Shown: piece by piece, positions 1-9,274 of the stretch
Layout of the letters: every line of letters starts with the position of its first letter
Numbering within the stretch: position 1 is the stretch's first letter
DNA from: Afipia sp.
GTDB taxonomy: Bacteria; Pseudomonadota; Alphaproteobacteria; Rhizobiales; Xanthobacteraceae
Reading direction: 5' to 3'
Assembly: GCA_024508675.1 (NCBI GenBank)
Contig: JANINQ010000013.1
Location: 117,777 to 181,776 of the forward strand
Length of the DNA: 64,000 bases
Made by a program: the position numbers and the translations under genes
The notes under the pieces: generated by a model
What the model was told of the DNA's origin: nothing
Databases searched by the model: none
Seen by the model: the letters and a program-made list of their open reading frames with translations, nothing else

Positions 1-523
1 GCAGCGCGGCCTTCAGCGACGTTTTCTTTCCCGCGCAGGCATGCGCCAGCATTGCCGCATCGAATGCGTTGCCCAGCGGTTCGGGACCGAGGCCACGCAG
101 TAAGGTTTCGGCCTCGATCTCCGCACGCGGAATAATCTTCATGTAACCGAAGCGGCGCGGATCGTTGAACGAGATTACAGCGCCGGACGCCATGTAAAAC
201 ACCACATGATCGTGGGTGCGGTTCTCGCTGCGCGGATAGTGAAAATCTCCCGGCGTGTTTTCGCCCTCCGGAAGCATCACACGGAATGAACCAGACATGC
301 CCAGATGCATCAGCAGCACATCGCCGCTGTCCATGTCGGCCATCAGGTATTTGGCACGGCGGCCCAGGCCAGCCACGACGCGCCCCTCAAGCCGGGATAC
401 AAAATCCTTCTGGAATGGAAATCGCAGACCGTCGCGGCGCGTCTCGACGCGCGCGATCCGCTGCCCTTCCATCACCAGCTGCAGGCCGCGGCGGACGGTT
501 TCAACCTCGGGTAATTCAGGCAT
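1..523 (-). CDS. mutM: Formamidopyrimidine-DNA glycosylase, 3' part outside window
   Basis: Base-excision repair enzyme that removes 8-oxoguanine and other oxidised purines and nicks the strand. The start is the ATG at 523; the protein begins [14 protein letters not shown], which carries the invariant Pro2/Glu3 catalytic N-terminus of the Fpg/Nei family and fixes the start. The next conserved block, a lysine-containing GRRAKYLM stretch followed by HLGMSG, is also visible. About 174 codons lie in the window; the helix-two-turn-helix and C-terminal zinc finger lie beyond the left edge. It diverges from ubiE. Identity is clear; only completeness is unknown. Confidence 0.95.
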   Translation of the reverse strand, partial: MPELPEVETVRRGLQLVMEGQRIARVETRRDGLRFPFQKDFVSRLEGRVVAGLGRRAKYLMADMDSGDVLLMHLGMSGSFRVMLPEGENTPGDFHYPRSENRTHDHVVFYMASGAVISFNDPRRFGYMKIIPRAEIEAETLLRGLGPEPLGNAFDAAMLAHACAGKKTSLKAAL

Positions 524-666
524 CAGATACCCATTATCAAATAGCAGGACCCGGCATATTAACCTTGCGGTCAAGCCTCGCATGGCTTGATCCGGCAAGG
601 TATGTAGCGCGCTGCAGCGCGACAGGCTATGGTCCCGCCGCAACAAGCCGCCTGGATTGGATACGA
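524..666. promoter_or_regulatory. Divergent mutM/ubiE intergenic region
   Basis: A 143-nt gap between two diverging genes, so it should contain both promoters. I could not identify a convincing -35/-10 pair or operator. A reading frame runs through the gap in phase with ubiE, but its translation has no relation to UbiE proteins, so I treat it as non-coding. Confidence 0.4.
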
Positions 667-1428
667 ATGGAACGGCCTGACGGAACGACGCATTTCGGCT
701 TCCGCGATGTGGAGCTTGGCGAGAAGCAGACGCTGGTGAACGAGGTGTTTCACAGCGTCGCGAAGCGCTACGACCTAATGAACGACCTCATGTCCGGCGG
801 CATGCACCGGCTCTGGAAAGAGGCAATGATCACCGCGCTCGATCCGCCGCGTTCTGACGCGCCTTTCGCGCTGCTCGATGTCGCCGGCGGCACCGGCGAT
901 ATTTCCTTCCGCGCCGCCAAGGCGGCGGGCCACGGCTTCCACGCCACCGTCTGCGACATCAACACCGAGATGCTTGCTGTCGGCCGCGAGCGCGCCGAGG
1001 CACGGCATCTCGATCATCAGGTGTCGTTCGTCGAAGGCAACGCCGAAGCCCTCGCCTTTCCCGACAAGAGCTTCGACGCCTATACCATCGCGTTCGGCAT
1101 CCGGAACGTGCCGCGCATCCCGCTCGCCTTGAGCGAAGCATATCGTGTGCTCAAGCCCGGCTCGCGGTTTCTCTGTCTGGAATTTTCCTCGGTCGATGTG
1201 CCCGGCCTCGACAAAATCTACGACCTGTTTTCGTTCAACGTGATTCCGCAGCTCGGGCGCGCGGTCACCGGCGACGCCGAGTCCTATCGCTATCTGGTCG
1301 AATCGATCCGACAGTTTCCAAAACCCAACGCTTTCGCGGACATGATCCGCGCTGCAGGTTTCTCCCGCGTCAAGTACGACATCATGTCCGGCGGCATTGT
1401 CGCGCTTCATTCAGGCTGGCGTTTGTGA
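667..1428 (+). CDS. ubiE: Demethylmenaquinone/ubiquinone C-methyltransferase UbiE
   Basis: SAM-dependent C-methyltransferase of ubiquinone (and where present menaquinone) biosynthesis, 253 aa as usual for the family. The SAM-binding motif I is [13 protein letters not shown]; the family blocks [16 protein letters not shown] near the N-terminus, [12 protein letters not shown] in the middle and a C-terminal [12 protein letters not shown] are all present. I start at ATG 667 ([12 protein letters not shown]), which aligns with family N-termini; upstream in-frame starts add unrelated residues. The stop overlaps the GTG start of ubiB (GTGA), implying translational coupling and a ubiE-ubiB operon. Confidence 0.95.
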   Translation: MERPDGTTHFGFRDVELGEKQTLVNEVFHSVAKRYDLMNDLMSGGMHRLWKEAMITALDPPRSDAPFALLDVAGGTGDISFRAAKAAGHGFHATVCDINTEMLAVGRERAEARHLDHQVSFVEGNAEALAFPDKSFDAYTIAFGIRNVPRIPLALSEAYRVLKPGSRFLCLEFSSVDVPGLDKIYDLFSFNVIPQLGRAVTGDAESYRYLVESIRQFPKPNAFADMIRAAGFSRVKYDIMSGGIVALHSGWRL

Positions 1429-2996
1429 TTTCTGCGCTCACTCATATCCTGAGACTGGCGCGCGCCGGCTATGTGTTCGCGCGCGAAGGCGTGTTCGGAT
1501 TTGCCGATCCGTCAGCCATGCCGCCGCAGGCACAGTTCGCTGTTCGCATGGCGCGGCTGATCGAGCGGCGCGGCGCGGCCTCGAGCGGAAAGCTGTCGCG
1601 CGCGCTGACGCGGCTCGGTCCCACTTACGTCAAACTCGGACAGTTTCTCGCCACGCGGCCCGACGTGGTCGGCGTCGCCATGGCGCGCGATCTCGAAAAT
1701 CTGCAGGATCGTTTGCCGCCGTTTCCGCAGACACAGGCGGAAGCCGTGCTCGCAGATGCTTTCGGAAAGCCTGTAACACAGGTATTTGCGAGCTTCGGCG
1801 AGCCGGTCGCAGCCGCGTCCATCGCGCAGGTGCATCGCGCCGATATCGAGAAAGACGGCATCCGCAAAACTGTTGCGGTCAAGGTGCTGCGGCCCGGTGT
1901 CGGCGGACGATTCCGCCGCGATCTCGGCGACTTCATGTTCGCCGCGCGACAGATGGAAGCCGTCTCGGCAGAAGCACGGCGGCTGCGTCCCATCGAGATC
2001 GTCGATACGCTGGCGCGCTCGGTGGCGATGGAAATGGATCTGCGGCTTGAAGCCGCCGCGCTGTCCGAGATGGCGGAGAATACCCGCGACGATGCGGACT
2101 TCCGGGTGCCGACCGTGGACTGGGATCGCACCAGCCATCATGTCCTCACCATGGAATGGATCGACGGCATCGCGCTGAACGATCGCGTCAAACTTGAAGC
2201 CGCACAGATCGACCTGCCCGATCTCGGGCGCAAGGTGATCCAGAATTTCCTGCGTCATGCGCTGCGTGATGGCTTCTTCCACGCCGACATGCATCCGGGC
2301 AACCTGTTCGTCGATGATAGCGGACGCCTTGTTGCGGTTGACTTCGGCATCATGGGACGGCTCGGTCCGAAGGAGCGCCGCTTCCTCGCCGAGATTCTTC
2401 TCGGCTTCATCACCCGCGACTATCGCCGCGTCGCCGAGGTGCATTTCGAGGCGGGCTATGTGCCCGCGCATCATTCGGTCGAGAATTTCGCGCAGGCCAT
2501 CCGCGCCATCGGCGAACCGATCCACAACCGCGCCGCCGATGAAATCTCGATGGCAAAACTGCTGTCGCTACTGCTGGAAGTCACCGGCCTGTTCGACATG
2601 CGCACGCGCCCCGAACTGATCATGCTGCAGAAAACCATGGTGGTGGTCGAAGGCGTGGCGCGCGGCTTCGATCCCAAGCTCGACATCTGGACCACCGCCG
2701 ATCCGGTGGTGCGCGAATGGATAGCGCGCAATCTCGGGCCGATTGGCCAGATCGAAGGCGTGGTCCATGGCGCAGGCGATCTCGGAAAGGTGCTGGCTGG
2801 ACTGCCGACGATTGCGGCCCGCTCGGTCGCGGTGCTCAACCAGTTCGATGCCATGACCCGCGATGGGCTGGTGCTGTCGCCCGAAACGGTCGAAGCTATC
2901 GGCAAGGCCGAGGCCAGACGCAACCGCTGGCAGACCCTTGCCCTGTGGGTCATCGCCCTGACTTTCCTGGGGATTCTCTGGAGCATTCGCCAGTGA
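1425..2996 (+). CDS. ubiB: UbiB/ADCK family atypical kinase for ubiquinone synthesis
   Basis: Membrane-associated atypical protein-kinase-like ATPase needed for ubiquinone production. 523 aa. Near the N-terminus is the KxGQ signature ([13 protein letters not shown]) that defines the ADCK/UbiB family; then a nucleotide-binding block with [11 protein letters not shown], an invariant-lysine strand ([10 protein letters not shown]), a catalytic loop [13 protein letters not shown] and the metal-binding DFGIMGRL. The C-terminus (about residues 500-520) is a hydrophobic helix, consistent with a membrane anchor. Initiation is at a GTG that overlaps the ubiE stop by 4 nt. All catalytic motifs look intact. 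Confidence 0.94.
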   Translation: MISALTHILRLARAGYVFAREGVFGFADPSAMPPQAQFAVRMARLIERRGAASSGKLSRALTRLGPTYVKLGQFLATRPDVVGVAMARDLENLQDRLPPFPQTQAEAVLADAFGKPVTQVFASFGEPVAAASIAQVHRADIEKDGIRKTVAVKVLRPGVGGRFRRDLGDFMFAARQMEAVSAEARRLRPIEIVDTLARSVAMEMDLRLEAAALSEMAENTRDDADFRVPTVDWDRTSHHVLTMEWIDGIALNDRVKLEAAQIDLPDLGRKVIQNFLRHALRDGFFHADMHPGNLFVDDSGRLVAVDFGIMGRLGPKERRFLAEILLGFITRDYRRVAEVHFEAGYVPAHHSVENFAQAIRAIGEPIHNRAADEISMAKLLSLLLEVTGLFDMRTRPELIMLQKTMVVVEGVARGFDPKLDIWTTADPVVREWIARNLGPIGQIEGVVHGAGDLGKVLAGLPTIAARSVAVLNQFDAMTRDGLVLSPETVEAIGKAEARRNRWQTLALWVIALTFLGILWSIRQ

Positions 2997-3011
2997 TGGC
3001 ATTGCTGTCAT

Positions 3012-3038
3012 GCAATTGATTGCAATGCAATCAATTGC
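3012..3038. promoter_or_regulatory. Perfect 13-1-13 palindrome upstream of RHH-coaBC, putative operator
   Basis: Left arm GCAATTGATTGCA (3012-3024), one central A (3025), right arm TGCAATCAATTGC (3026-3038), with no mismatch. It is AT-rich in a GC-rich neighbourhood and ends 31 nt before the ATG of a gene whose product begins with a ribbon-helix-helix DNA-binding domain. RHH proteins such as FitA and VapB antitoxins bind inverted repeats at their own promoters, so an autoregulatory operator is a reasonable inference. A terminator is unlikely because no T-run follows and the ubiB stop is only about 15 nt away. Confidence 0.6.
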
Positions 3039-3069
3039 TAAGGTCCCTTAACAGCTCCGGGGACCCGCA

Positions 3070-4479
3070 ATGGCCAGTCTGACCGTCCGCAAGCTCGATG
3101 AAGACCTCAAGGCAAGCCTCCGGCTACGCGCCGCCCGGGCCGGACGCTCGGTCGAGGACGAGGTGCGGATGATCCTGCGCGAGGCGACGGAAGGGCCCTC
3201 CGCAGCCCCGGCAAGTCCTGCGCGCAGCGTCCCACAGCCTCATCGCAGCCGGACATCGGCAGCCACAACCCTTCCCCGCGTCACCCTGATCATCGGCGGC
3301 GGCATCGCGGCATACAAGGCACTCGACCTGATCCGGCGGCTGAAAGATCGCGGCATACATGTCCGCTGCGTCATGACCCGCGCCGCGCAGCAGTTCGTCA
3401 CGCCGTTGACCGCCAGCGCTCTCGCAGACGAGCGCTGCTACACCGACCTGTTCGATGCCCAGAGCGAGTTCGATGCCGGGCATATCCGCCTCGCCCGCGA
3501 CACCGATCTGATCGTCGTCGCGCCCGCCACCGCCGACCTCATGGCGAAGATGGCACAGGGCCACGCCGATGATCTTGCCACCGCGATCCTGCTTGCCACC
3601 AACCGTCCGGTGTTGATCGCGCCCGCGATGAATCCGCTGATGTGGGCCAACGCCGCGACCAAACGCAACGTCGCGCAGCTCGCGCGCGACGGCATCGCCT
3701 TCATCGGCCCGAATTCCGGCGAGATGGCCGAAGCCAATGAAGCCGGCGTAGGCCGGATGTCGGAGCCTTTGGAGATCGCCGCCGCGGCGGAAGCGATCCT
3801 GCGCCCGCGCGCTACCGGGCCGCTCGCGGGAAAGACAATTCTGATCACTGCAGGCCCGACTCACGAACCGATCGATCCGGTGCGCTACATCGCCAACCGC
3901 TCGTCGGGCAAGCAGGGCTTCGCCATCGCAGCGTCTGCCGCAGAAGCCGGTGCGGATGTGACGCTGGTATCCGGCCCGGTGGATCTCGACGATCCCGCAG
4001 GCGTGAGGGTCATTCGCGTGGAGTCGGCGCGCGATATGCTGGCGCAGGTGGAGACGCTGCTTCCGGTGGACATCGCGATCTTCGCCGCGGCCGTTGCGGA
4101 CTGGCGCGTGGCCAATGCCGGCGATCAGAAGATCAAGAAAACATCGTCAGGCATGCCGCCGCTTGAACTGGTGGAAAATCCCGACATTCTCGCCACCGTC
4201 TCAAAGCTCAAGCAGAACCGGCCCCCTCTCGTGATCGGCTTCGCTGCCGAAACACAGAACCTGATCGAGAACGCGACCTCAAAGTTGAAGCGCAAGGGCT
4301 GCGACTGGATCGTCGCCAACGATGTCTCGCCCGCATCCGGCGTGATGGGCGGCGACCGCAACACCGTGCACGTCCTGACACTGGATAAAAGCAATGTTGC
4401 CATTGATTCCTGGCCGGTGATGACCAAAGAGGAGGTTGCCGACGCACTTGTCGCGAAGATCGCTGCAACCATAGCCTGA
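3070..4479 (+). CDS. coaBC: RHH-domain fused bifunctional phosphopantothenoylcysteine synthetase/decarboxylase
   Basis: Coenzyme A synthesis: CoaB joins 4'-phosphopantothenate to cysteine and flavin-dependent CoaC decarboxylates the product. 469 aa, about 65 longer than a standard CoaBC. Residues 1-42 (MASLTVRKLDEDLKASLRLR, then GRSVEDEVRMIL) are a FitA/Arc-type ribbon-helix-helix domain; 43-69 are a Pro/Ala/Ser linker; CoaC begins near 70 (IIGGGIAAYKAL) with DAGHIRLARD and PAMNPLMW; CoaB begins with ILITAGPTHEPIDPVRYIANRSSGKQ. The frame is open throughout, with no frameshift. The CoaC motif that is usually ACGxxGxGRM in other bacteria reads AEANEAGVGRM (residues 220-230), so the usual Cys is absent. 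A palindrome lies just upstream. Confidence 0.93.
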   Translation: MASLTVRKLDEDLKASLRLRAARAGRSVEDEVRMILREATEGPSAAPASPARSVPQPHRSRTSAATTLPRVTLIIGGGIAAYKALDLIRRLKDRGIHVRCVMTRAAQQFVTPLTASALADERCYTDLFDAQSEFDAGHIRLARDTDLIVVAPATADLMAKMAQGHADDLATAILLATNRPVLIAPAMNPLMWANAATKRNVAQLARDGIAFIGPNSGEMAEANEAGVGRMSEPLEIAAAAEAILRPRATGPLAGKTILITAGPTHEPIDPVRYIANRSSGKQGFAIAASAAEAGADVTLVSGPVDLDDPAGVRVIRVESARDMLAQVETLLPVDIAIFAAAVADWRVANAGDQKIKKTSSGMPPLELVENPDILATVSKLKQNRPPLVIGFAAETQNLIENATSKLKRKGCDWIVANDVSPASGVMGGDRNTVHVLTLDKSNVAIDSWPVMTKEEVADALVAKIAATIA

Positions 4480-4485
4480 CCTGCA

Positions 4486-4944
4486 ATGACCCAACATCTG
4501 ACCGTCGAAATCCAGCGCCTGCCCCATGCCGAAGGTCTTGCCCTTCCGGCCTATCAGACCGCGCATGCTGCAGGCCTCGACCTTCTGGCTGCGGTTCCCG
4601 GAGACAAGCCGCTTGTCATGCAGCCGGGCCAGCGCGCGCTGATCCCGACGGGGCTGATGATCGCAGTACCTCCGGGCTTCGAGGCGCAGGTGCGGCCACG
4701 CTCCGGACTGGCGCTGAAGCACGGGGTCACCGTGCTCAATTCGCCCGGCACCGTGGATGCTGATTATCGCGGCGAAGTTTCGGTGCTTTTGATCAATCAT
4801 GGCGACGCCCCGTTCACGATCCAGCGCGGCGAACGCATCGCCCAGCTTGTCATCGCTGCGGTCGCGCAGGCTAATCTCGTGGCGGTTACATCGCTGTCGT
4901 CCACCGATCGCGGCAGCGGCGGGTTTGGTTCCACCGGACGCTGA
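4486..4944 (+). CDS. dut: dUTP diphosphatase
   Basis: Trimeric dUTPase that hydrolyses dUTP to dUMP, keeping uracil out of DNA and supplying dTMP synthesis. 152 aa, the normal length. The conserved motifs are visible: AGLDLLAA (motif 1), [11 protein letters not shown] (2), [10 protein letters not shown] with the catalytic Asp (3), [10 protein letters not shown] (4) and the glycine-rich C-terminal [10 protein letters not shown] arm (5). It starts 6 nt after the coaBC stop, so it is very probably co-transcribed; a coaBC-dut pair is common in proteobacteria. Confidence 0.96.
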   Translation: MTQHLTVEIQRLPHAEGLALPAYQTAHAAGLDLLAAVPGDKPLVMQPGQRALIPTGLMIAVPPGFEAQVRPRSGLALKHGVTVLNSPGTVDADYRGEVSVLLINHGDAPFTIQRGERIAQLVIAAVAQANLVAVTSLSSTDRGSGGFGSTGR

Positions 4945-5096
4945 AATCGCCTTCACAACGATTCGAATCGCACTGCACAATCGCTCGCGCAGTCATTATT
5001 TCGCAGCACGATTCACGTTCACGGTCTGGACTCTTACCCGGCGAGTCCTGTTGAGGATATTGTCGTTCGATTCGTGTGCGGCGGTTGGGATAGATC

Positions 5097-7613
5097 ATGT
5101 CAGGCGTGATCGAGGGGATGCGGCGGACCTTGCTGTCGTGCACTTCGATTGTGCGCGCAGGCGCGGTTGGCCTTGGTGCGGCGGCTTTGGCCGGTATCGC
5201 GCCCGCTTTCGCGCGCGACGACCTTGTCGGCAACGCACTCACCATTCTGTCCCATATCGACCGGCAGGAAGTCGCAGCGCTGAGCGTGGCGGCGGCGGTA
5301 CTCGGCTTTTCCGTGGTCTCCGCCATCCTCCTGATGCGGACGCGGCTACGCGCCGCGCGCACCGAAGCGCACCTGCTGGCGGACAATCAGGCCCTGCAAC
5401 TGGAGGCGGATCGGTTCCGCGCGCTGCTGTTCGCCGAGCCGCAGGTGCTGATTTCATGGGCCGCGGGCGACGACCGGCCGGATGTCAGCGGCGATGTAGC
5501 CATGCTGATGCCGCAGGGCGCAGACCAGTTCAATCCGCAGCGAATTCTCGCCTTCGGAAGCTGGCTGCTGCCGGAACAGGCGCTGGCCATGGACCACGCC
5601 ATTGACAACCTGCGCGAGGGCGGCGAAGGCTTTCAGCTCAATCTGTCCACCGCCGCCGGACGCACCATCGAGGCGATGGGACGCGCCATCGGCGGACAAG
5701 CCATTGTCCGGATTCGCGAACTCTCCGGCGTACGGATGGAGCTCGCAGCGCTGAACATCCGGCATAGTCAGCTAATGGAAGAAACCGGCGCGCTGCGCGC
5801 CTTTGCCGAAGCCGTGCCATTGCCGGTCTGGGCCCGCAGCAATAACGGCGTTCTCAGCTTTGCCAACGCCGCCTATGCGCAGGCGACCGACGCACGCTCG
5901 ATCGCCGATGCCATCGAACGCAATCTCGAACTGCTGGACCATGACGATCGCGCCAGCATGGCGAAGGCGCTTGCAGACACCAACGCCTTTCAGGCGCGTG
6001 TGCCGGTCGTCACCGGGGGCCAGCGCCGCATCCTCGACATTTGCGCACTGAATGTCGCGGGCGGCAGCGCGGGAATCGCCGTCGATGCCACGGAGTCCGC
6101 CAACCTGCGTGCTGCCCTGGATCGCATGGCGGAAGCTCATCGCCGCATGCTGGACCAGTTGTCGTCCGGTGTCGCGGTGTTCGATGCCTCGCGCCGCCTG
6201 ACCTTCTACAACGATTCCTACCGCCGGCTCTGGGATCTCGATCGCGCCTTCCTCGACGACAGTCCGGACGATTCGAGCGTGCTCGACCGGCTGCGCGTCG
6301 CCCGCAAGATTCCCGAACAGGCTGATTTCCGCGCGTGGAAGAACAAGCTGTTCGAGGCTTATCGCGCCATCGAGCCTGCGAAAGACACCTGGTATCTGCC
6401 GGATGGACGCGCGCTCAGCGTCGTCACCACACCCAATCCGGAAGGCGGCGTCACCTATCTGTTCGACGATGTGACCGAAAGCCTGAAGCTGGCGCGACAG
6501 AATGACGGCCTGATCCGCGTCCAGCGCGAAACGCTGGATAATCTCGCCGAAGCCGTCGCCGTGTTCGGCAGCAACGGCCGAGCACAACTTTTCAATCCGC
6601 CCTTCGCGCGGATGTGGAAGCTGTCGCCCGAGCAACTGGCGCAGCAGCCGCATATCGAGGCCATCGAACAGTGGTGCCGTCCGCTGTTCGACGACGAACC
6701 CACGTGGCAGGCCCTGCGCGGCGCGATCACCGGCATCGACAATCGTTCCTCGGTTCCGCTGCGGCTTGAGCGCAAGGACGGCAGCGTGCTGGATTGCACC
6801 ACCATGCCGCTGCCCGACGGCGCGACCATGCTGACCTTCCAGGACGTGACCGACACCGTGAATGTCGAACGCGCGCTGCGCGAGCGCAACGAGGCGCTCG
6901 AAGCTGCCGATCAGATGAAGATCGACTTCGTGCACCACATGTCCTACGAGCTGCGCGCGCCGCTGACATCGATCATCGGCTTCGCGCATTTCCTCGGCGA
7001 TCCGTCCACCGGACCGATGACGCCGAAGCAGAGCGAATATCTCAGCTACATCACCACATCGACCGACGCGCTGCTCGCCATCAGCAACAACATCCTCGAT
7101 CTCGCCACCATCGATGCCGGGGCGATGAAGCTCAATCTCGGCCCTGTCGATTTGCGCAAGACCGTCGAGGAAGCGACCGCCGGCATTCAGGATCGTCTTG
7201 CCCGCGAGAACATCCGGCTCGATGTCCAGATCGATTCCGCCATCGGCGATTTCGTTGCCGACGAACGGCGCATCGTGCAGGTGCTCTACAATCTCCTGGC
7301 CAATGCCGTCGGCTTCTCGCCGCCCAACAGCGCTGTTGTGCTCCGCGCCCGCCGCAGCAATTCGAGTGTGATGTTTTCCGTATCCGATTCCGGCCCCGGC
7401 ATCCCGGAAGAGGTCAAGGACAAGGTGTTCGACTGGTTCGAAAGCCATGCCAACGGATCGCGCCATCGCGGCGCGGGGCTCGGCCTGTCGCTGGTTCGCT
7501 CCTTCGTCGAGTTGCATGGCGGCAAGGTCTATGTCGACTCCATCGTCGGCAAGGGCACGACGGTGACCTGCGAATTCCCCGCCGATCAGACCTTCCGCAA
7601 CGCCGCTGAATGA
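5097..7613 (+). CDS. divL: DivL-type PAS-containing tyrosine pseudo-histidine kinase
   Basis: Cell-cycle signalling protein of the CtrA pathway: in Caulobacter DivL senses DivK~P and controls CckA. 838 aa. There is an N-terminal hydrophobic segment and a second membrane helix (about residues 60-83), several PAS-like modules (about 130-580), then a dimerisation/phosphoacceptor helix and an ATPase domain. In the H-box (FVHHMSYELRAPLTSIIGF) the phosphoacceptor position is Tyr617 instead of His, the defining feature of DivL. The ATPase boxes are intact: NLLANAVGFSPP (N), DSGPGIPEEV (G1), HRGAGLGLSLV (G2). The stop overlaps the next gene by ATGA, matching my recollection of divL-tsaE adjacency in alphaproteobacteria. 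Substrates and partners are inferred. Confidence 0.88.
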   Translation: MSGVIEGMRRTLLSCTSIVRAGAVGLGAAALAGIAPAFARDDLVGNALTILSHIDRQEVAALSVAAAVLGFSVVSAILLMRTRLRAARTEAHLLADNQALQLEADRFRALLFAEPQVLISWAAGDDRPDVSGDVAMLMPQGADQFNPQRILAFGSWLLPEQALAMDHAIDNLREGGEGFQLNLSTAAGRTIEAMGRAIGGQAIVRIRELSGVRMELAALNIRHSQLMEETGALRAFAEAVPLPVWARSNNGVLSFANAAYAQATDARSIADAIERNLELLDHDDRASMAKALADTNAFQARVPVVTGGQRRILDICALNVAGGSAGIAVDATESANLRAALDRMAEAHRRMLDQLSSGVAVFDASRRLTFYNDSYRRLWDLDRAFLDDSPDDSSVLDRLRVARKIPEQADFRAWKNKLFEAYRAIEPAKDTWYLPDGRALSVVTTPNPEGGVTYLFDDVTESLKLARQNDGLIRVQRETLDNLAEAVAVFGSNGRAQLFNPPFARMWKLSPEQLAQQPHIEAIEQWCRPLFDDEPTWQALRGAITGIDNRSSVPLRLERKDGSVLDCTTMPLPDGATMLTFQDVTDTVNVERALRERNEALEAADQMKIDFVHHMSYELRAPLTSIIGFAHFLGDPSTGPMTPKQSEYLSYITTSTDALLAISNNILDLATIDAGAMKLNLGPVDLRKTVEEATAGIQDRLARENIRLDVQIDSAIGDFVADERRIVQVLYNLLANAVGFSPPNSAVVLRARRSNSSVMFSVSDSGPGIPEEVKDKVFDWFESHANGSRHRGAGLGLSLVRSFVELHGGKVYVDSIVGKGTTVTCEFPADQTFRNAAE

Positions 7614-9133
7614 GCGACCTCGCGACATTCCACACGGCGCTGGCCAACGAGACCGCCACGGGTCATCTCATGGCCGATCTCGCGCTGCTGCTCGGCGCAG
7701 GCGATGTCATCACCCTGTCCGGCGATCTCGGCGCGGGCAAGACCGCCGCTGCGCGCGCACTGATCCGCTATCTCGCGCAGGATGCCGAACTGGAAGTGCC
7801 AAGCCCCACTTTCACGCTGGCGCAGACCTACGATCTTCCGTCGTTCCCGCTGCTGCATGCGGATCTCTATCGCATCGCCGATCCGGATGAACTGGAAGAA
7901 ATCGGACTGTCGCCACTGCCGGAAGGCACGGTCACGCTGATCGAGTGGCCGGAACGCGCGCCGCAGATGCTGCCGGCGGACCGGATCGACATCGCACTCA
8001 GTCATCGGCCATCGCTCGGCACCGGCGCGCGCGCGGCCGAGATCACCGGCTACGGCAAGCTTGCCGCCAAGATCGAGCGGTTGTCCGCCTTGCGCCACTT
8101 TCTCGAACTCTCGGGCAGCCTCGATGCGAAGCGCCAGCGCATGCCCGGCGATGCCTCGACGCGCTCCTATGCACGGCTGACGAAGAACGATCAGACCGCC
8201 ATCCTGATGAATTCACCGCGGCGTCCGGACGGACCGGCGCTGTATGACGGAAAATCCTACAGTGAAGCTGTTCATCTGGCCGAAGACGTCAGGCCATTCG
8301 TCGCCATCGCCAACGGACTGCGCGAGCGCGGCTATTCCGCGCCCGTCATTCACCACGCCGACCTCGATGAAGGTTTTCTCATCACCGAGGACTTTGGCCG
8401 CGAAACTTTCATCACCGGCGATCCGCCGAAGCCGATCGCGGCGCGCTATCAGGCCGCCGTGGACATGCTGGCGGCATTCCATCAGGAGCCGTTGCCGGAT
8501 GTGCTGCCGCTCGTGCCGCATCTCGACTACACTGTTCCGCCGTTCGACAACGAAGCAATGATGATCGAGGTCGGGCTGATGCCGGAATGGTATCTGCCCG
8601 ACAAGAGCGTGACACTGACGAGCAACATGCAGGCAGACTTCCTGCTGATCTGGGGCGATCTGCTTTCCAGGCTCGCAGACGCGCCGAAGACCTGGATGTT
8701 GCGAGACTTCCACTCACCGAACCTGATCTGGCTTGAGCAGCGCGATGACATCAAGCGCGTCGGCCTGCTGGACTTTCAGGACGCGGTGATGGGGCCGCCC
8801 GCCTACGATCTCGTCTCGCTGCTGCAGGACGCCCGGATCGACGTGCCCGAAAGCATCGAGCTCGCGATGCTGACACGGTATGTGAAGACGCGGCGGACGG
8901 CGGACCCCACCTTCGATCCCGCTGCCTTCGCCCAGCAATATGCGATCATGTCGGCGCAACGGAACACGCGCCTGCTCGGCACCTTTGCCCGCCTCAACCG
9001 CCGCGACGGCAAGCCACAATATCTGCGGCATCAGCCGCGAATCTGGACGTATCTCAACCGGGCCCTGGCTCATCCAGCCCTCGATATATACCGGGAATGG
9101 TGCATAGCCCACGTCCCTGCGCCCGGGGCTTGA
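7610..9133 (+). CDS. Fusion of TsaE (t6A tRNA ATPase) with AmgK-like sugar/aminoglycoside kinase
   Basis: Residues 1-150 are TsaE, the P-loop ATPase that supports threonylcarbamoylation of A37 in ANN-decoding tRNAs: Walker A is GDLGAGKT (38-45), followed by PSPTFTLAQTY, HADLYRI and IEWPER. Residues about 160-507 are an aminoglycoside-phosphotransferase-fold kinase beginning GDASTRSYARL, with a catalytic loop WMLRDFHSPNLIW and a metal-binding GLLDFQDAVMGPPAYDLVSL. This kinase resembles AmgK, the anomeric MurNAc/GlcNAc kinase, and a MurU-like gene lies 0.6 kb downstream, which supports a cell-wall-recycling role. Both halves look complete. The start overlaps the divL stop (ATGA). Kinase substrate is inferred, not shown. 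Confidence 0.88.
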   Translation: MSDLATFHTALANETATGHLMADLALLLGAGDVITLSGDLGAGKTAAARALIRYLAQDAELEVPSPTFTLAQTYDLPSFPLLHADLYRIADPDELEEIGLSPLPEGTVTLIEWPERAPQMLPADRIDIALSHRPSLGTGARAAEITGYGKLAAKIERLSALRHFLELSGSLDAKRQRMPGDASTRSYARLTKNDQTAILMNSPRRPDGPALYDGKSYSEAVHLAEDVRPFVAIANGLRERGYSAPVIHHADLDEGFLITEDFGRETFITGDPPKPIAARYQAAVDMLAAFHQEPLPDVLPLVPHLDYTVPPFDNEAMMIEVGLMPEWYLPDKSVTLTSNMQADFLLIWGDLLSRLADAPKTWMLRDFHSPNLIWLEQRDDIKRVGLLDFQDAVMGPPAYDLVSLLQDARIDVPESIELAMLTRYVKTRRTADPTFDPAAFAQQYAIMSAQRNTRLLGTFARLNRRDGKPQYLRHQPRIWTYLNRALAHPALDIYREWCIAHVPAPGA

Positions 9134-9274
9134 GCAAAGCCGCCATTTGACCGCGTTGCTTTTACCGGTTGTTAGCCAGCAAGCCCGTATTTTGGGTTCC
9201 GACGACCGTGCAGCGCAGCCTTGCGCCTTGCCCAGGCTTTGCAGCTCACGGACCAGCGAGCGGAGTACGATTTC

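Noticed and set aside
3070..3280. RHH segment as a separate antitoxin gene ahead of coaBC
   Set aside because: The frame is continuous into CoaC, with no stop and no convincing internal start with a ribosome site before residue 70. No toxin gene follows.
5772..7628. 618-codon open frame on the minus strand opposite divL
   Set aside because: Shadow of divL caused by GC-rich third positions; composition is not protein-like and no motif is visible.
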